Part shown: positions 1 to 5,972 of the stretch, piece by piece
Layout of the letters: each line of letters opens with the position of its first letter
How positions within the stretch are numbered: position 1 is the stretch's first letter
Notes under the pieces: model-generated
Databases searched by the model: none
What the model saw: only the letters and a program-made list of their open reading frames with translations
Told to the model about the DNA's origin: nothing
Made by a program: the position numbers and the translations under genes
Origin: an uncultured Mucispirillum sp.
Lineage (GTDB): Bacteria; Chrysiogenota; Deferribacteres; Deferribacterales; Mucispirillaceae
Reading direction: 5' to 3'
NCBI GenBank assembly: GCA_945947845.1
Contig: CAMEZN010000123.1
Coordinates: 1-5,972 of the forward strand
Length of the DNA stretch: 5,972 bases

Positions 1-1455
1 CCAAATACTCACTTTATAGATTATAATCACGATTATGCTTATGACTTAGATATATTTGAAAAAGGCTCTATATATCATTCTATCAACAGATGCACAACAA
101 CAGACGGCGAAAAGTTTTTAAAAGAGTTGCTTTTAAACCCTAATAGAAATAACGAAGATATAATAAAATTACAGGAATCTGTTAAAGAAATGATACTTTT
201 AAGAGATTTAAGTCATAAAATATCATCTATATCTTATAAAAACCCTGTATCACTGGAAAAATTTAGTGAAACAGTAATAAAAAATAATTCAATACCTAAA
301 AAAACAACTGCTGTCTATGCTTATATTTCATCATTAATTACTATACTATCCCTTATTGCATATGGGTTTGATTTTATACCATCATTTATTCCACTTGGAC
401 TGTTTATATACCAGTTTACTGTGGCATCAATATTTGCAAAGAAAACAAATGATGAATATGCAAAACTTAATAAAGCTAATAATGCTGCAAAAATATACCT
501 TTTAATAAGTGAAACAATTAAAGAGATTAATTTTCAATCATATATGCTGAATTCAATTAAAAATGATATAAGTTCAATCAGCATAAAAATAAAAGAACTT
601 CAAAAAATCAACAGGGAATTTGACCAAAGAAACAGCGGACTCTACTATTTATTATCAAATGGTTTATTTTTAAAAGATATTATACTTTCATATAAAATAA
701 ATAAATGGATACAAGAAAACATTAATAATATTCCTTCATGGAATAAGGCTGTTTTATATATTGATGCAATAAATAGTATCTCTGTTTTTGGATATAATAA
801 TGATGACTTTATTTTTCCTGTAATCAATAACAGCACAATTATAAAAGCAGAAAACCTGTCCCACCCATTAATAGAAAATGAAAAAAGGATAGGAAATGAT
901 ATAGAAATAAGCCAGACACATAGGTTTTTGATAATTACTGGTGCAAATATGGCAGGAAAAAGCACATTTATCAGAAGTATAGGTATAAACCTAATTCTTG
1001 CATCTATGGGAGCACCAGTATGTGCATCATCTTTTGAATTTTCAAGTGTTGATATTTTTTCAAGTATGCGAACAAGTGATAAATTAATGGACAGCTCTTC
1101 TTATTTTCATGCTGAACTGCAAAGATTAAAATTACTTAAAGAAAAAGCAGAAAAAAGTAAAAAAATGCTTGTGCTGCTTGATGAAATCTTAAAAGGCACC
1201 AATTCGCAGGATAAACTGCAAGGCTCAAAATTAGTATTATTGAAATTTATAAACTTAAATATTGCAGGTATTCTTGCAACCCATGATACAGCATTAGGCA
1301 GTTTATCAGAAGAATATAAAGGCAATTTTGAAAATTATTTTTTTGATTTTGAAGTGGATAACAGTGGAGAGATGCACTTTGATTATAAACTAAAACAAGG
1401 TGTATCACATAATATGAATGCATCAATCCTTTTAAAAAATGTGCTTAATGATTAA
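1..1455 (+). CDS. MutS-like P-loop ATPase with transmembrane insert (5' partial)
   Basis: This is the C-terminal 484 residues of a MutS-family ATPase. The frame is open from base 1, and the stretch before the TTG at 127 (DLDIFEKGSIYHSINRCTTT, about residues 15-34) matches the conserved MutS core region, so the start lies off the left edge. The ATPase domain is intact: Walker A TGANMAGKST (residues 313-322), the SSYFHAEL segment (366-373), Walker B LVLLDE (390-395) followed by LKGTNSQD, and the ATHD loop (426-429). Two hydrophobic helices at about 104-147 look like a membrane hairpin. The protein ends soon after the ATPase domain with no Smr nuclease domain, so it is neither MutS2 nor evidently canonical MutS; the mismatch-reading N-terminus is not in view. 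It resembles the roughly 600-residue 'MutS-related' proteins of unknown role. It converges on era with a 7-base gap. The family call is firm; a role in mismatch repair is not supported. Confidence 0.88.
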   Translation, partial: PNTHFIDYNHDYAYDLDIFEKGSIYHSINRCTTTDGEKFLKELLLNPNRNNEDIIKLQESVKEMILLRDLSHKISSISYKNPVSLEKFSETVIKNNSIPKKTTAVYAYISSLITILSLIAYGFDFIPSFIPLGLFIYQFTVASIFAKKTNDEYAKLNKANNAAKIYLLISETIKEINFQSYMLNSIKNDISSISIKIKELQKINREFDQRNSGLYYLLSNGLFLKDIILSYKINKWIQENINNIPSWNKAVLYIDAINSISVFGYNNDDFIFPVINNSTIIKAENLSHPLIENEKRIGNDIEISQTHRFLIITGANMAGKSTFIRSIGINLILASMGAPVCASSFEFSSVDIFSSMRTSDKLMDSSSYFHAELQRLKLLKEKAEKSKKMLVLLDEILKGTNSQDKLQGSKLVLLKFINLNIAGILATHDTALGSLSEEYKGNFENYFFDFEVDNSGEMHFDYKLKQGVSHNMNASILLKNVLND

Positions 1456-1462
1456 TAGTTAA

Positions 1463-2359
1463 TTAAAGCCCCTGCATATCTAAGTATTCTGGTCTTGCTA
1501 CCCAGTTTTCTTTAACTTTAACCCAAAGATTCAATCTGACTTTTTTCTCAAAAAATGATTCTAAATTTTTTCTAGCAGATGTGGTTATTGTTTTAAGCAT
1601 AGAACCACCTTCACCTATTACTATACCTTTCTGTGATTCTCTATTAACATAAATAATAGCATTTATTTCCATTATTTTTGATTTATCAGAATAATCTTCC
1701 ACATACACTAATGTGTCATGCGGCACTTCATTGCGAAGCCGAATAAATATTTGCTCTCTAATATATTCAGAAATTAAAAATTTTTCTGGCTGTGTAGTAA
1801 TTAAATCTTCATCATACTGCATAATATTTTCTGGCAGTTCATCATAAAGCAGGTTCATAAGTGTATCTATATTTATATTTTTGACAGCAGATACTGGCAG
1901 CACATGTTTAAATTTACACAGTGGGAAAATATCTTCTGCTGTTTTGTATACTGTTTCTTTTGGCACAGTATCAATTTTAGTAATAATTAATATTTTTTCC
2001 TGTGGTGCTTCTTTTATTAAAGATACAAGATTATTAAAATCTTTTCCTCTTTTACCACCTGCTTCTACTAAAAGGCATATAACATCAACAATAGAAAGAC
2101 TATCTACTGCCTGTTGAACAATTGCTTTATTAAGTGTATTCTTTGGTGAATGAAATCCGGGAGTATCAACAAAAACTGCCTGATATTCTTTTGTAGTTTT
2201 TATACCATAAATAGCATTCCTTGTAGTTTGCGGTGTGTGAGAAACAATTGCTATTTTTTCACCGATAATAGTATTTAATAATGTAGATTTTCCAGCATTT
2301 GGAAGACCTGATAAAGCAATAAGCCCAGCATGAAAAGGTTTTTCTACTTCATTACTCAT
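1463..2359 (-). CDS. era: GTPase Era, 16S rRNA-binding ribosome maturation factor
   Basis: Era is a GTPase that binds the 3' end of 16S rRNA through a KH domain and helps 30S subunit assembly, in the cytoplasm and at the inner membrane. With the start at 2359 the protein is 298 residues, the usual Era length. Visible motifs are G1 GLPNAGKST (18-26), the TPQTTR switch I segment (about 42-47), G3 DTPG (65-68), G4 TKID (127-130), G5 SA (157-158), and the KH loop IGEGG (248-252) followed by a typical Era C-terminus ending RPEYLDMQGL. An in-frame ATG at 2383 would add eight basic residues. The 2359 ATG is preferred because GAGGA (2372-2368) lies 8 bases upstream and its ATGAGTAA overlaps the preceding gene's stop by 8 bases, a classic coupling arrangement. 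It is the last gene of the minus-strand operon. The G4 box has Thr where Era usually has Asn; TKxD occurs in other GTPases and should still bind GTP. Confidence 0.96.
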   Translation of the reverse strand: MSNEVEKPFHAGLIALSGLPNAGKSTLLNTIIGEKIAIVSHTPQTTRNAIYGIKTTKEYQAVFVDTPGFHSPKNTLNKAIVQQAVDSLSIVDVICLLVEAGGKRGKDFNNLVSLIKEAPQEKILIITKIDTVPKETVYKTAEDIFPLCKFKHVLPVSAVKNINIDTLMNLLYDELPENIMQYDEDLITTQPEKFLISEYIREQIFIRLRNEVPHDTLVYVEDYSDKSKIMEINAIIYVNRESQKGIVIGEGGSMLKTITTSARKNLESFFEKKVRLNLWVKVKENWVARPEYLDMQGL

Positions 2360-3650
2360 TACTTTCTTCCTCTTGATTTTCATTATGATTATCTATTATT
2401 TCAACTTCCATTAAATCAATTCTTCTATTTTCAAGCTTTTTAATTGTAAATTTAAAATTATTCCATATAAATTCTTCACCTATTTTTGGAACTTCACCAG
2501 CTAAATCAAATACAAGCCCAGCAATAGTGTCATAATCATAATCATCATCTTCATTAATTTCTTCAATATTAAAATGGTCGCAAAAATCATTAACAGTCAT
2601 TCTGCCATTAATCAGATATTTACTATCAGATATTTGTTTTATTTCTTCACTGTCAATATCATATTCATCTAAAATATCACCAACTATTTCTTCTAAAATA
2701 TCTTCCATAGTTATAATACCTGCTGTGCCGCCATATTCATCAACAACAACAGCTATATGCAGCTTATTTTTTTGGAATTCTTTAAGCATTAAATCTATTT
2801 TTTTTGTTTCAGGCACAAATAATGGTTTCCGTAAAAGCTTTAATAAATCTTCTACACTATAATCTGTTCCTTTAAGACGAATTAAATCTTTAACATATAA
2901 AATACCAATAATATTATCAAGAGAATTTCTATAAACTGGTATTCTTGAATATTCTGTTTCTCTAACTATTTGTTTTATTTCATCAGTTGAAATATTCTCA
3001 GGCACTGCTGTTACATCTGTTCTTGGCACCATAATTTCTTTAACATCAATATCTGAAATATCAAAAATATTATTTATCATCTCACCTTTATCATGTTGCA
3101 GTTTTCCTTCTTTTTCCCCAACATTTATTAAAAATTCCAGTTCATCTTCTGAAAATTTAGGGTCCTTTTTTAAACTTTTACCAAAAAGTTTAAGAGAAAA
3201 TGCAGTTATTATATCTGATATAAAAATAACAGGAGAAAATATAATATAAAATTTATTTAAAATTTTAACATGTCCTACTGAAATATTTATAACTTCATAA
3301 CGAGCAAGTGTTTTAGGTATTGTTTCACCAAACATTAATATTAAAATAAAAGCAATTATAGCTGAAATTATTAAAGAATATGATGAAATATATTTAGAAG
3401 CTATATCCATTATTAAAAATACATTAATAATATTAAATAGTGTATTACCTAAAAAAATAGTATTTAAAACTTTATTTCGCTGAGTAATCCACATTGAAAG
3501 ATTACCTTCATCTTCATTATCTTTTGCAAAAAGCTGCTTTGTTTTTACTTCACTAAGATATGCTACTGCTGTCTCCATAGCAGAGAAATAAGCAGATAAA
3601 AATAAAGATATTACTAGAAGTGCAATCTCCCACCATATACTAATATCCAC
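2352..3650 (-). CDS. CNNM/CorC (HlyC) family membrane protein with DUF21, CBS pair and CorC domain
   Basis: This 432-residue protein has the full hemolysin-C/CorC layout. An N-terminal DUF21 (CNNM) membrane domain has helices at about 7-27, 64-84, 91-112 and 133-153, with the family motifs FSAMETAV (22-29) and GETIPKT (108-114). A CBS pair follows at about 205-330, with MVPRTDV opening CBS1 and VDEYGGTAGIITMEDILEEI closing CBS2. The C-terminal CorC/HlyC domain spans about 340-420, and the tail is acidic. Family members are linked to Mg2+/Co2+ export or tolerance; the shorter E. coli YbeX lacks the DUF21 part and is linked to ribosome metabolism. The substrate here cannot be told from sequence. 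The start is a GTG supported by GGAG (3661-3658) 7 bases upstream; no in-frame ATG precedes it before a stop codon. It follows ybeY after a 139-base spacer and overlaps era by 8 bases. The old 'hemolysin' label should not be read as toxin function. Confidence 0.92.
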   Translation of the reverse strand: MDISIWWEIALLVISLFLSAYFSAMETAVAYLSEVKTKQLFAKDNEDEGNLSMWITQRNKVLNTIFLGNTLFNIINVFLIMDIASKYISSYSLIISAIIAFILILMFGETIPKTLARYEVINISVGHVKILNKFYIIFSPVIFISDIITAFSLKLFGKSLKKDPKFSEDELEFLINVGEKEGKLQHDKGEMINNIFDISDIDVKEIMVPRTDVTAVPENISTDEIKQIVRETEYSRIPVYRNSLDNIIGILYVKDLIRLKGTDYSVEDLLKLLRKPLFVPETKKIDLMLKEFQKNKLHIAVVVDEYGGTAGIITMEDILEEIVGDILDEYDIDSEEIKQISDSKYLINGRMTVNDFCDHFNIEEINEDDDYDYDTIAGLVFDLAGEVPKIGEEFIWNNFKFTIKKLENRRIDLMEVEIIDNHNENQEEESNE

Positions 3651-3789
3651 GGCAAAACTCCATATAAAAATTTTTGATTGTTAGAATACATGAAAATATG
3701 AATAGAAATGTAATAAATGAAAAATACAAGCTGCAACAATAATAATCCATAAAAAAATATCACCAATAATAAATAATATTATATATTAA
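3651..3789 (-). other. Intergenic spacer and leader between ybeY and the CorC-type gene
   Basis: This very AT-rich 139-base stretch is the only sizeable break in the operon. Read on the minus strand, a weak promoter-like pair is present: TTGCAG (3736-3731), an 18-base spacer, then TACATT (3712-3707), which would give a leader of roughly 50 bases. A 36-codon ORF (ATG at 3750, stop at 3642-3640) encodes a Phe/Ile/Leu-rich peptide. It is preceded by GGTGAT (3764-3759) and overlaps the downstream GTG start by 11 bases in another frame. The run of seven T at 3757-3751 is not preceded by a G+C stem, so no intrinsic terminator is evident after ybeY. The spacer is directly visible; the promoter and small ORF are both weak and may be products of base composition. 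Confidence 0.3.
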
Positions 3790-4224
3790 CTATGAAACAG
3801 TACCATAGTCAACAAGTTTTTTTAATATTTTTTCCTGCAATGCAAACATTTCTTCTTCATCTTCCAGACTTGTTTCATGGTCATAGCCTAAAAGATGAAG
3901 CAGCCCATGTATAAATAGAAATGCTGCCTCTCTATCTATATTTATTTCTGCATCTTCTGCCTGTCTTTTTGCTGTATCAAAAGATATAGCAATATCTCCA
4001 AGCATAATTTCATCTTCCATAGGAAAAGATAAAACATCTGTTGCTTTATCTTTATTTCTATATTCTTTATTATACTGCTTAATTGTTTCATCATCTGTAA
4101 TAAGTAATGAGATTTCAAATTCATTATTATTCATATCAAGTTCATTAAATACTGCTGCTGCAATATTTGTAAAAAATTCATGATTTAATCCGCAGTTCAT
4201 TTCATCAGTATATAATATTTTCAT
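3790..4224 (-). CDS. ybeY: Endoribonuclease YbeY (rRNA maturation factor)
   Basis: YbeY is a zinc-dependent single-strand endoribonuclease involved in 16S rRNA 3'-end maturation and ribosome quality control. The 144-residue length is normal for the family. The metal site is intact: HGLLHLLGYDH at 106-116 supplies His106, His110 and His116. The other family hallmark, KATDVLSFP, sits at 60-68, followed by LGDIAIS (75-81). The ATG at 4224 is supported by AAGGA (4236-4232) 7 bases upstream, lying inside the last codons of phoH; only 3 bases separate the phoH stop from this start, so translation is probably coupled. The phoH-ybeY pairing is widely conserved (ybeZ-ybeY in E. coli). YbeY is reported to interact with Era, which is encoded downstream in the same operon. 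The C-terminus LVDYGTVS and the TAG stop at 3790 look complete. Confidence 0.96.
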   Translation of the reverse strand: MKILYTDEMNCGLNHEFFTNIAAAVFNELDMNNNEFEISLLITDDETIKQYNKEYRNKDKATDVLSFPMEDEIMLGDIAISFDTAKRQAEDAEINIDREAAFLFIHGLLHLLGYDHETSLEDEEEMFALQEKILKKLVDYGTVS

Positions 4225-4227
4225 ACC

Positions 4228-5184
4228 TTAATCCTTTTTCATAGCAGCATCATAAGCTCTTACTATTTTTGAAACTAATGGGTGCCGCACAACATCTTTA
4301 TCACTGAATTTTATAAATTTTATTTCTGGAATATTACTTAATACATTCATAGCTGTTACAAGCCCGCTTTTTTTATCGCTTGGTAAATCTATCTGAGTAA
4401 CATCACCAGTTATCACAGCTTTTGAATTAAACCCAAGACGAGTTAGAAACATTTTCATTTGTTCTTCTGTTGTATTTTGTGCCTCATCTAATATTACAAA
4501 AGAGTCATTGAGTGTTCTGCCTCTCATAAAAGCAAGTGGTGCAACTTCTATAATCCCTTTTTCAATCAATTTTGTTACATAATCAATGTCCATCATTGTA
4601 TAAAGAGCATCATAAAGTGGTCTTAAATATGGGTTTATTTTATCAGCAATATCACCCGGTAAAAAACCTAATTTTTCACCAGCTTCCACAGCAGGACGGG
4701 CTAAAATAATACGAGCAACTTTTTTTGATAAAAACTGATTTACTGCCATAGCCATTGCAAGATATGTTTTACCTGTTCCAGCAGGCCCTATTCCAAATAT
4801 CATATCGCTTGTGCTCATAGCTTTTATATATTCTCTTTGAGATGGTGATTTAGCTGTTACTATTTTTGCCCAGCCACCTACTTTTATTTTTTCAGTTAAT
4901 ACACCGCTCACATCTACATTATTATCTTTATTAATCATTTTAACAGCATAAGCTACATCTTCGGAAGTAAGTTCTCGTTTTTCCGCTGTTTTCATTAATT
5001 CTTCAAATAATCTAAATGCTTTTACAGCATTATCTTCATTTTCTGCTGCAATTGTAACATTATCGCCAAGTGCTGATAATTTAACATGCAGATTATTTTC
5101 AATTATTTTTATATTACTGTCCTGCCTGCCAAAAATATAAGGCTGAATTACAGAAGGCACTATAATTTCTTTTGTAATGCTCAA
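4228..5184 (-). CDS. phoH: PhoH family P-loop ATPase (YbeZ type)
   Basis: This 318-residue protein belongs to the PhoH/YbeZ family of cytoplasmic ATPases, thought to act in RNA metabolism together with YbeY. The N-terminal region (about 15-65, with GRQDSNIKIIE) resembles the small RNA-binding-like domain usual in this family. The ATPase domain has Walker A GPAGTGKT (133-140), ARPAVEAGEKLGFLPGD (162-178), Walker B VILDEAQN (230-237), the TGDVTQIDLP segment (259-268) and a closing FSDKDVVRHPLV (293-304). Length and motifs are complete. The start is TTG at 5184, chosen because GGAG (5196-5193) lies 8 bases upstream and the conserved N-terminus begins there; the next in-frame ATG is at residue 64, inside the N-terminal domain. 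The upstream gene stops 3 bases before it and ybeY starts 3 bases after it. The 7TM-HD phosphohydrolase gene that often sits between phoH and ybeY in Firmicutes is absent. The precise biochemical role of PhoH remains unsettled. Confidence 0.95.
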   Translation of the reverse strand: MSITKEIIVPSVIQPYIFGRQDSNIKIIENNLHVKLSALGDNVTIAAENEDNAVKAFRLFEELMKTAEKRELTSEDVAYAVKMINKDNNVDVSGVLTEKIKVGGWAKIVTAKSPSQREYIKAMSTSDMIFGIGPAGTGKTYLAMAMAVNQFLSKKVARIILARPAVEAGEKLGFLPGDIADKINPYLRPLYDALYTMMDIDYVTKLIEKGIIEVAPLAFMRGRTLNDSFVILDEAQNTTEEQMKMFLTRLGFNSKAVITGDVTQIDLPSDKKSGLVTAMNVLSNIPEIKFIKFSDKDVVRHPLVSKIVRAYDAAMKKD

Positions 5185-5187
5185 AAT

Positions 5188-5972
5188 CTATACTCCATAT
5201 TCTTTTTTTATAAATAATATTTCATCTTCTTTATTTTTTATAATTCCATCTAACTTTGCTTTAAGAAGTAAATCAAGGGATTTTTTTATTTCTGGTCCTT
5301 TTGGTATACCAATATTTATAATATCTTGTCCAGATAATTCTATTTTTATATTTTTATATATTGTAAGATAATCTTTTATTATATCCTGTTTATTTTCTCC
5401 CATAACAGCAGCAAGAGCAAGTGCACTTTCAGCAGAAAGATTAGAACATACCCCGTAAATAAATGATGGTTTATGTTCTTTATACCTTTTAAATAAACTT
5501 ACGGCATATTCCATATATTTATGGTCATTTTTTAAAATGGTTGATTCTTTTGTTGTAAGCTCATATTTATCTATTAATGATATATAATCATCTCCTTTTT
5601 CTAGATAAAATAATATATTAAACCGCATTCTCCATACTTCAATATCTTCTTCAAACTGAATTCTATACCAGTTTAACAAATTTTCTGAACGTTTAAATTT
5701 ATTTATTAAATCTTCATCATACTTAATCTTTGTGCTGTAAAACCTAAGCATATTATACTTATTCATCATCTGTAAAGCTAATAAATAACCATTTTCTGCT
5801 AAAATGTATTTTAATTCTAAAAACTGTCGCTGCCCTATTATTCTGCTGAATAAATCAAGACTTTCAGCATGTTTTATAAGCCTGTCTGTATGACTTCCAA
5901 TTTCAAAACCAAAACGAACAGCAAACCGAATAGCTCTATATGCTCTTGAAGGGTCATCAACAAAACTTAATG
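5188..5972 (-). CDS. tRNA nucleotidyltransferase / poly(A) polymerase family protein (5' partial)
   Basis: This is the C-terminal 260 residues of a class II tRNA nucleotidyltransferase, which adds CCA, or only C or A residues, to tRNA 3' ends. The frame stays open from the right edge through the ATG at 5769, so that ATG is internal. The first visible residues, SFVDDPSRAYRAIRFAVRFG (2-21), are the diagnostic start of the PolyA_pol RNA-binding domain, continuing with FEIGSHTDRLIKHAE. The remainder is the helical body and tail, ending LSGQDIINIGIPKGPEI and then a KAKLDGIIKNKEDEI stretch near the C-terminus. This tail resembles the large A-adding enzymes that carry CBS and DHH domains upstream, as in deltaproteobacteria and relatives. 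The catalytic nucleotidyltransferase domain and any CBS/DHH domains are off the window, so CCA-, CC- or A-adding specificity cannot be told. It ends 3 bases before the phoH start and is the first visible gene of the operon. Confidence 0.88.
   Translation of the reverse strand, partial: LSFVDDPSRAYRAIRFAVRFGFEIGSHTDRLIKHAESLDLFSRIIGQRQFLELKYILAENGYLLALQMMNKYNMLRFYSTKIKYDEDLINKFKRSENLLNWYRIQFEEDIEVWRMRFNILFYLEKGDDYISLIDKYELTTKESTILKNDHKYMEYAVSLFKRYKEHKPSFIYGVCSNLSAESALALAAVMGENKQDIIKDYLTIYKNIKIELSGQDIINIGIPKGPEIKKSLDLLLKAKLDGIIKNKEDEILFIKKEYGV

Noticed and set aside
127..129. TTG at 127 as the start of the MutS-like gene
   Set aside because: The frame is open back to base 1 and the upstream codons encode conserved MutS core sequence (DLDIF, GSIYHSINR), so the gene extends off the left edge.
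645..965. Minus-strand ORF inside the MutS-like gene
   Set aside because: It lies wholly antisense to a confidently identified domain and its hydrophobic translation reflects AT-rich composition; no recognisable motif or start context.
1107..1325. Minus-strand ORF opposite the MutS-like ATPase domain
   Set aside because: Antisense shadow covering the Walker B and ATHD region; no family features.
1459..1466. TTAATTAA palindrome as a bidirectional terminator
   Set aside because: An 8-base all-AT palindrome without a loop cannot act as a stable terminator hairpin and is expected by chance at this base composition.
1881..2117. Plus-strand ORF inside era
   Set aside because: Antisense shadow of the Era GTPase domain with no motif support.
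2357..2383. ATG at 2383 as the era start (306 residues)
   Set aside because: It would add a basic eight-residue extension not typical of Era and deepen the overlap with the preceding gene; the ATG at 2359 has GAGGA at 8-base spacing and gives the usual length.
3745..3789. T-run at 3757-3751 as an intrinsic terminator of ybeY
   Set aside because: The sequence before it on the minus strand forms only A-T pairs (AATATT symmetry) and lacks a G+C stem.
3942..4124. Second minus-strand frame inside ybeY
   Set aside because: Out-of-frame shadow of a well-supported ybeY; lysine- and glutamine-rich translation without any family resemblance.
5177..5371. Plus-strand ORF opposite the nucleotidyltransferase 3' end
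   Set aside because: Antisense shadow; Phe/Ile/Ser-rich translation as expected from AT-rich antisense sequence.
5767..5769. ATG at 5769 as the start of a short 193-residue protein
   Set aside because: The same frame continues to the right edge and encodes the conserved start of the PolyA_pol RNA-binding domain, so this is an internal methionine of a longer gene.

Overview
The window comes from an AT-rich bacterial chromosome (G+C looks close to 30% by eye, not computed). It is almost fully coding and shows no sign of phage, plasmid, insertion sequence, CRISPR array, tRNA or rRNA. The gene content is ordinary bacterial housekeeping. Low G+C, the ybeZ-ybeY-ybeX type order joined directly to era, and a tRNA nucleotidyltransferase resembling the CBS/DHH-containing A-adding enzymes would fit a low-GC Gram-negative such as a Deferribacterota member (Mucispirillum-like). 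That placement is a weak inference from gene order and protein flavour, not a sequence match.

Layout. On the + strand, positions 1-1455 hold the 3' part of a MutS-like ATPase gene. Its reading frame is open from the first base, so the true start lies off the left edge. It converges tail to tail, with only 7 bases between stop codons, on a long minus-strand operon that occupies the rest of the window. In transcription order (right to left) the operon is: a tRNA nucleotidyltransferase / poly(A) polymerase family gene cut by the right edge (5972-5188); phoH/ybeZ (5184-4228); ybeY (4224-3790); a 139-base spacer; a DUF21-CBS-CorC membrane protein (3650-2352); and era (start best placed at 2359, end 1463).

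The operon genes are tightly coupled. There are 3-base gaps between the nucleotidyltransferase gene and phoH and between phoH and ybeY, and an 8-base overlap between the CorC-type gene and era. Each start has a purine-rich Shine-Dalgarno sequence 7-8 bases upstream, and two genes begin with non-ATG codons (TTG for phoH, GTG for the CorC-type gene). The only real gap is the spacer ahead of the CorC-type gene, which holds a weak promoter-like pair and a doubtful 36-codon hydrophobic ORF.

Functionally the operon groups RNA 3'-end and ribosome maturation factors: tRNA 3'-end nucleotide addition, the PhoH ATPase, the YbeY endoribonuclease, and the Era GTPase that binds the 3' end of 16S rRNA. A CNNM/CorC membrane protein travels with them. 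I found no convincing undescribed system. The more interesting points are the membrane-spanning insert in the MutS-like protein, the operon arrangement, and the spacer before the CorC-type gene.
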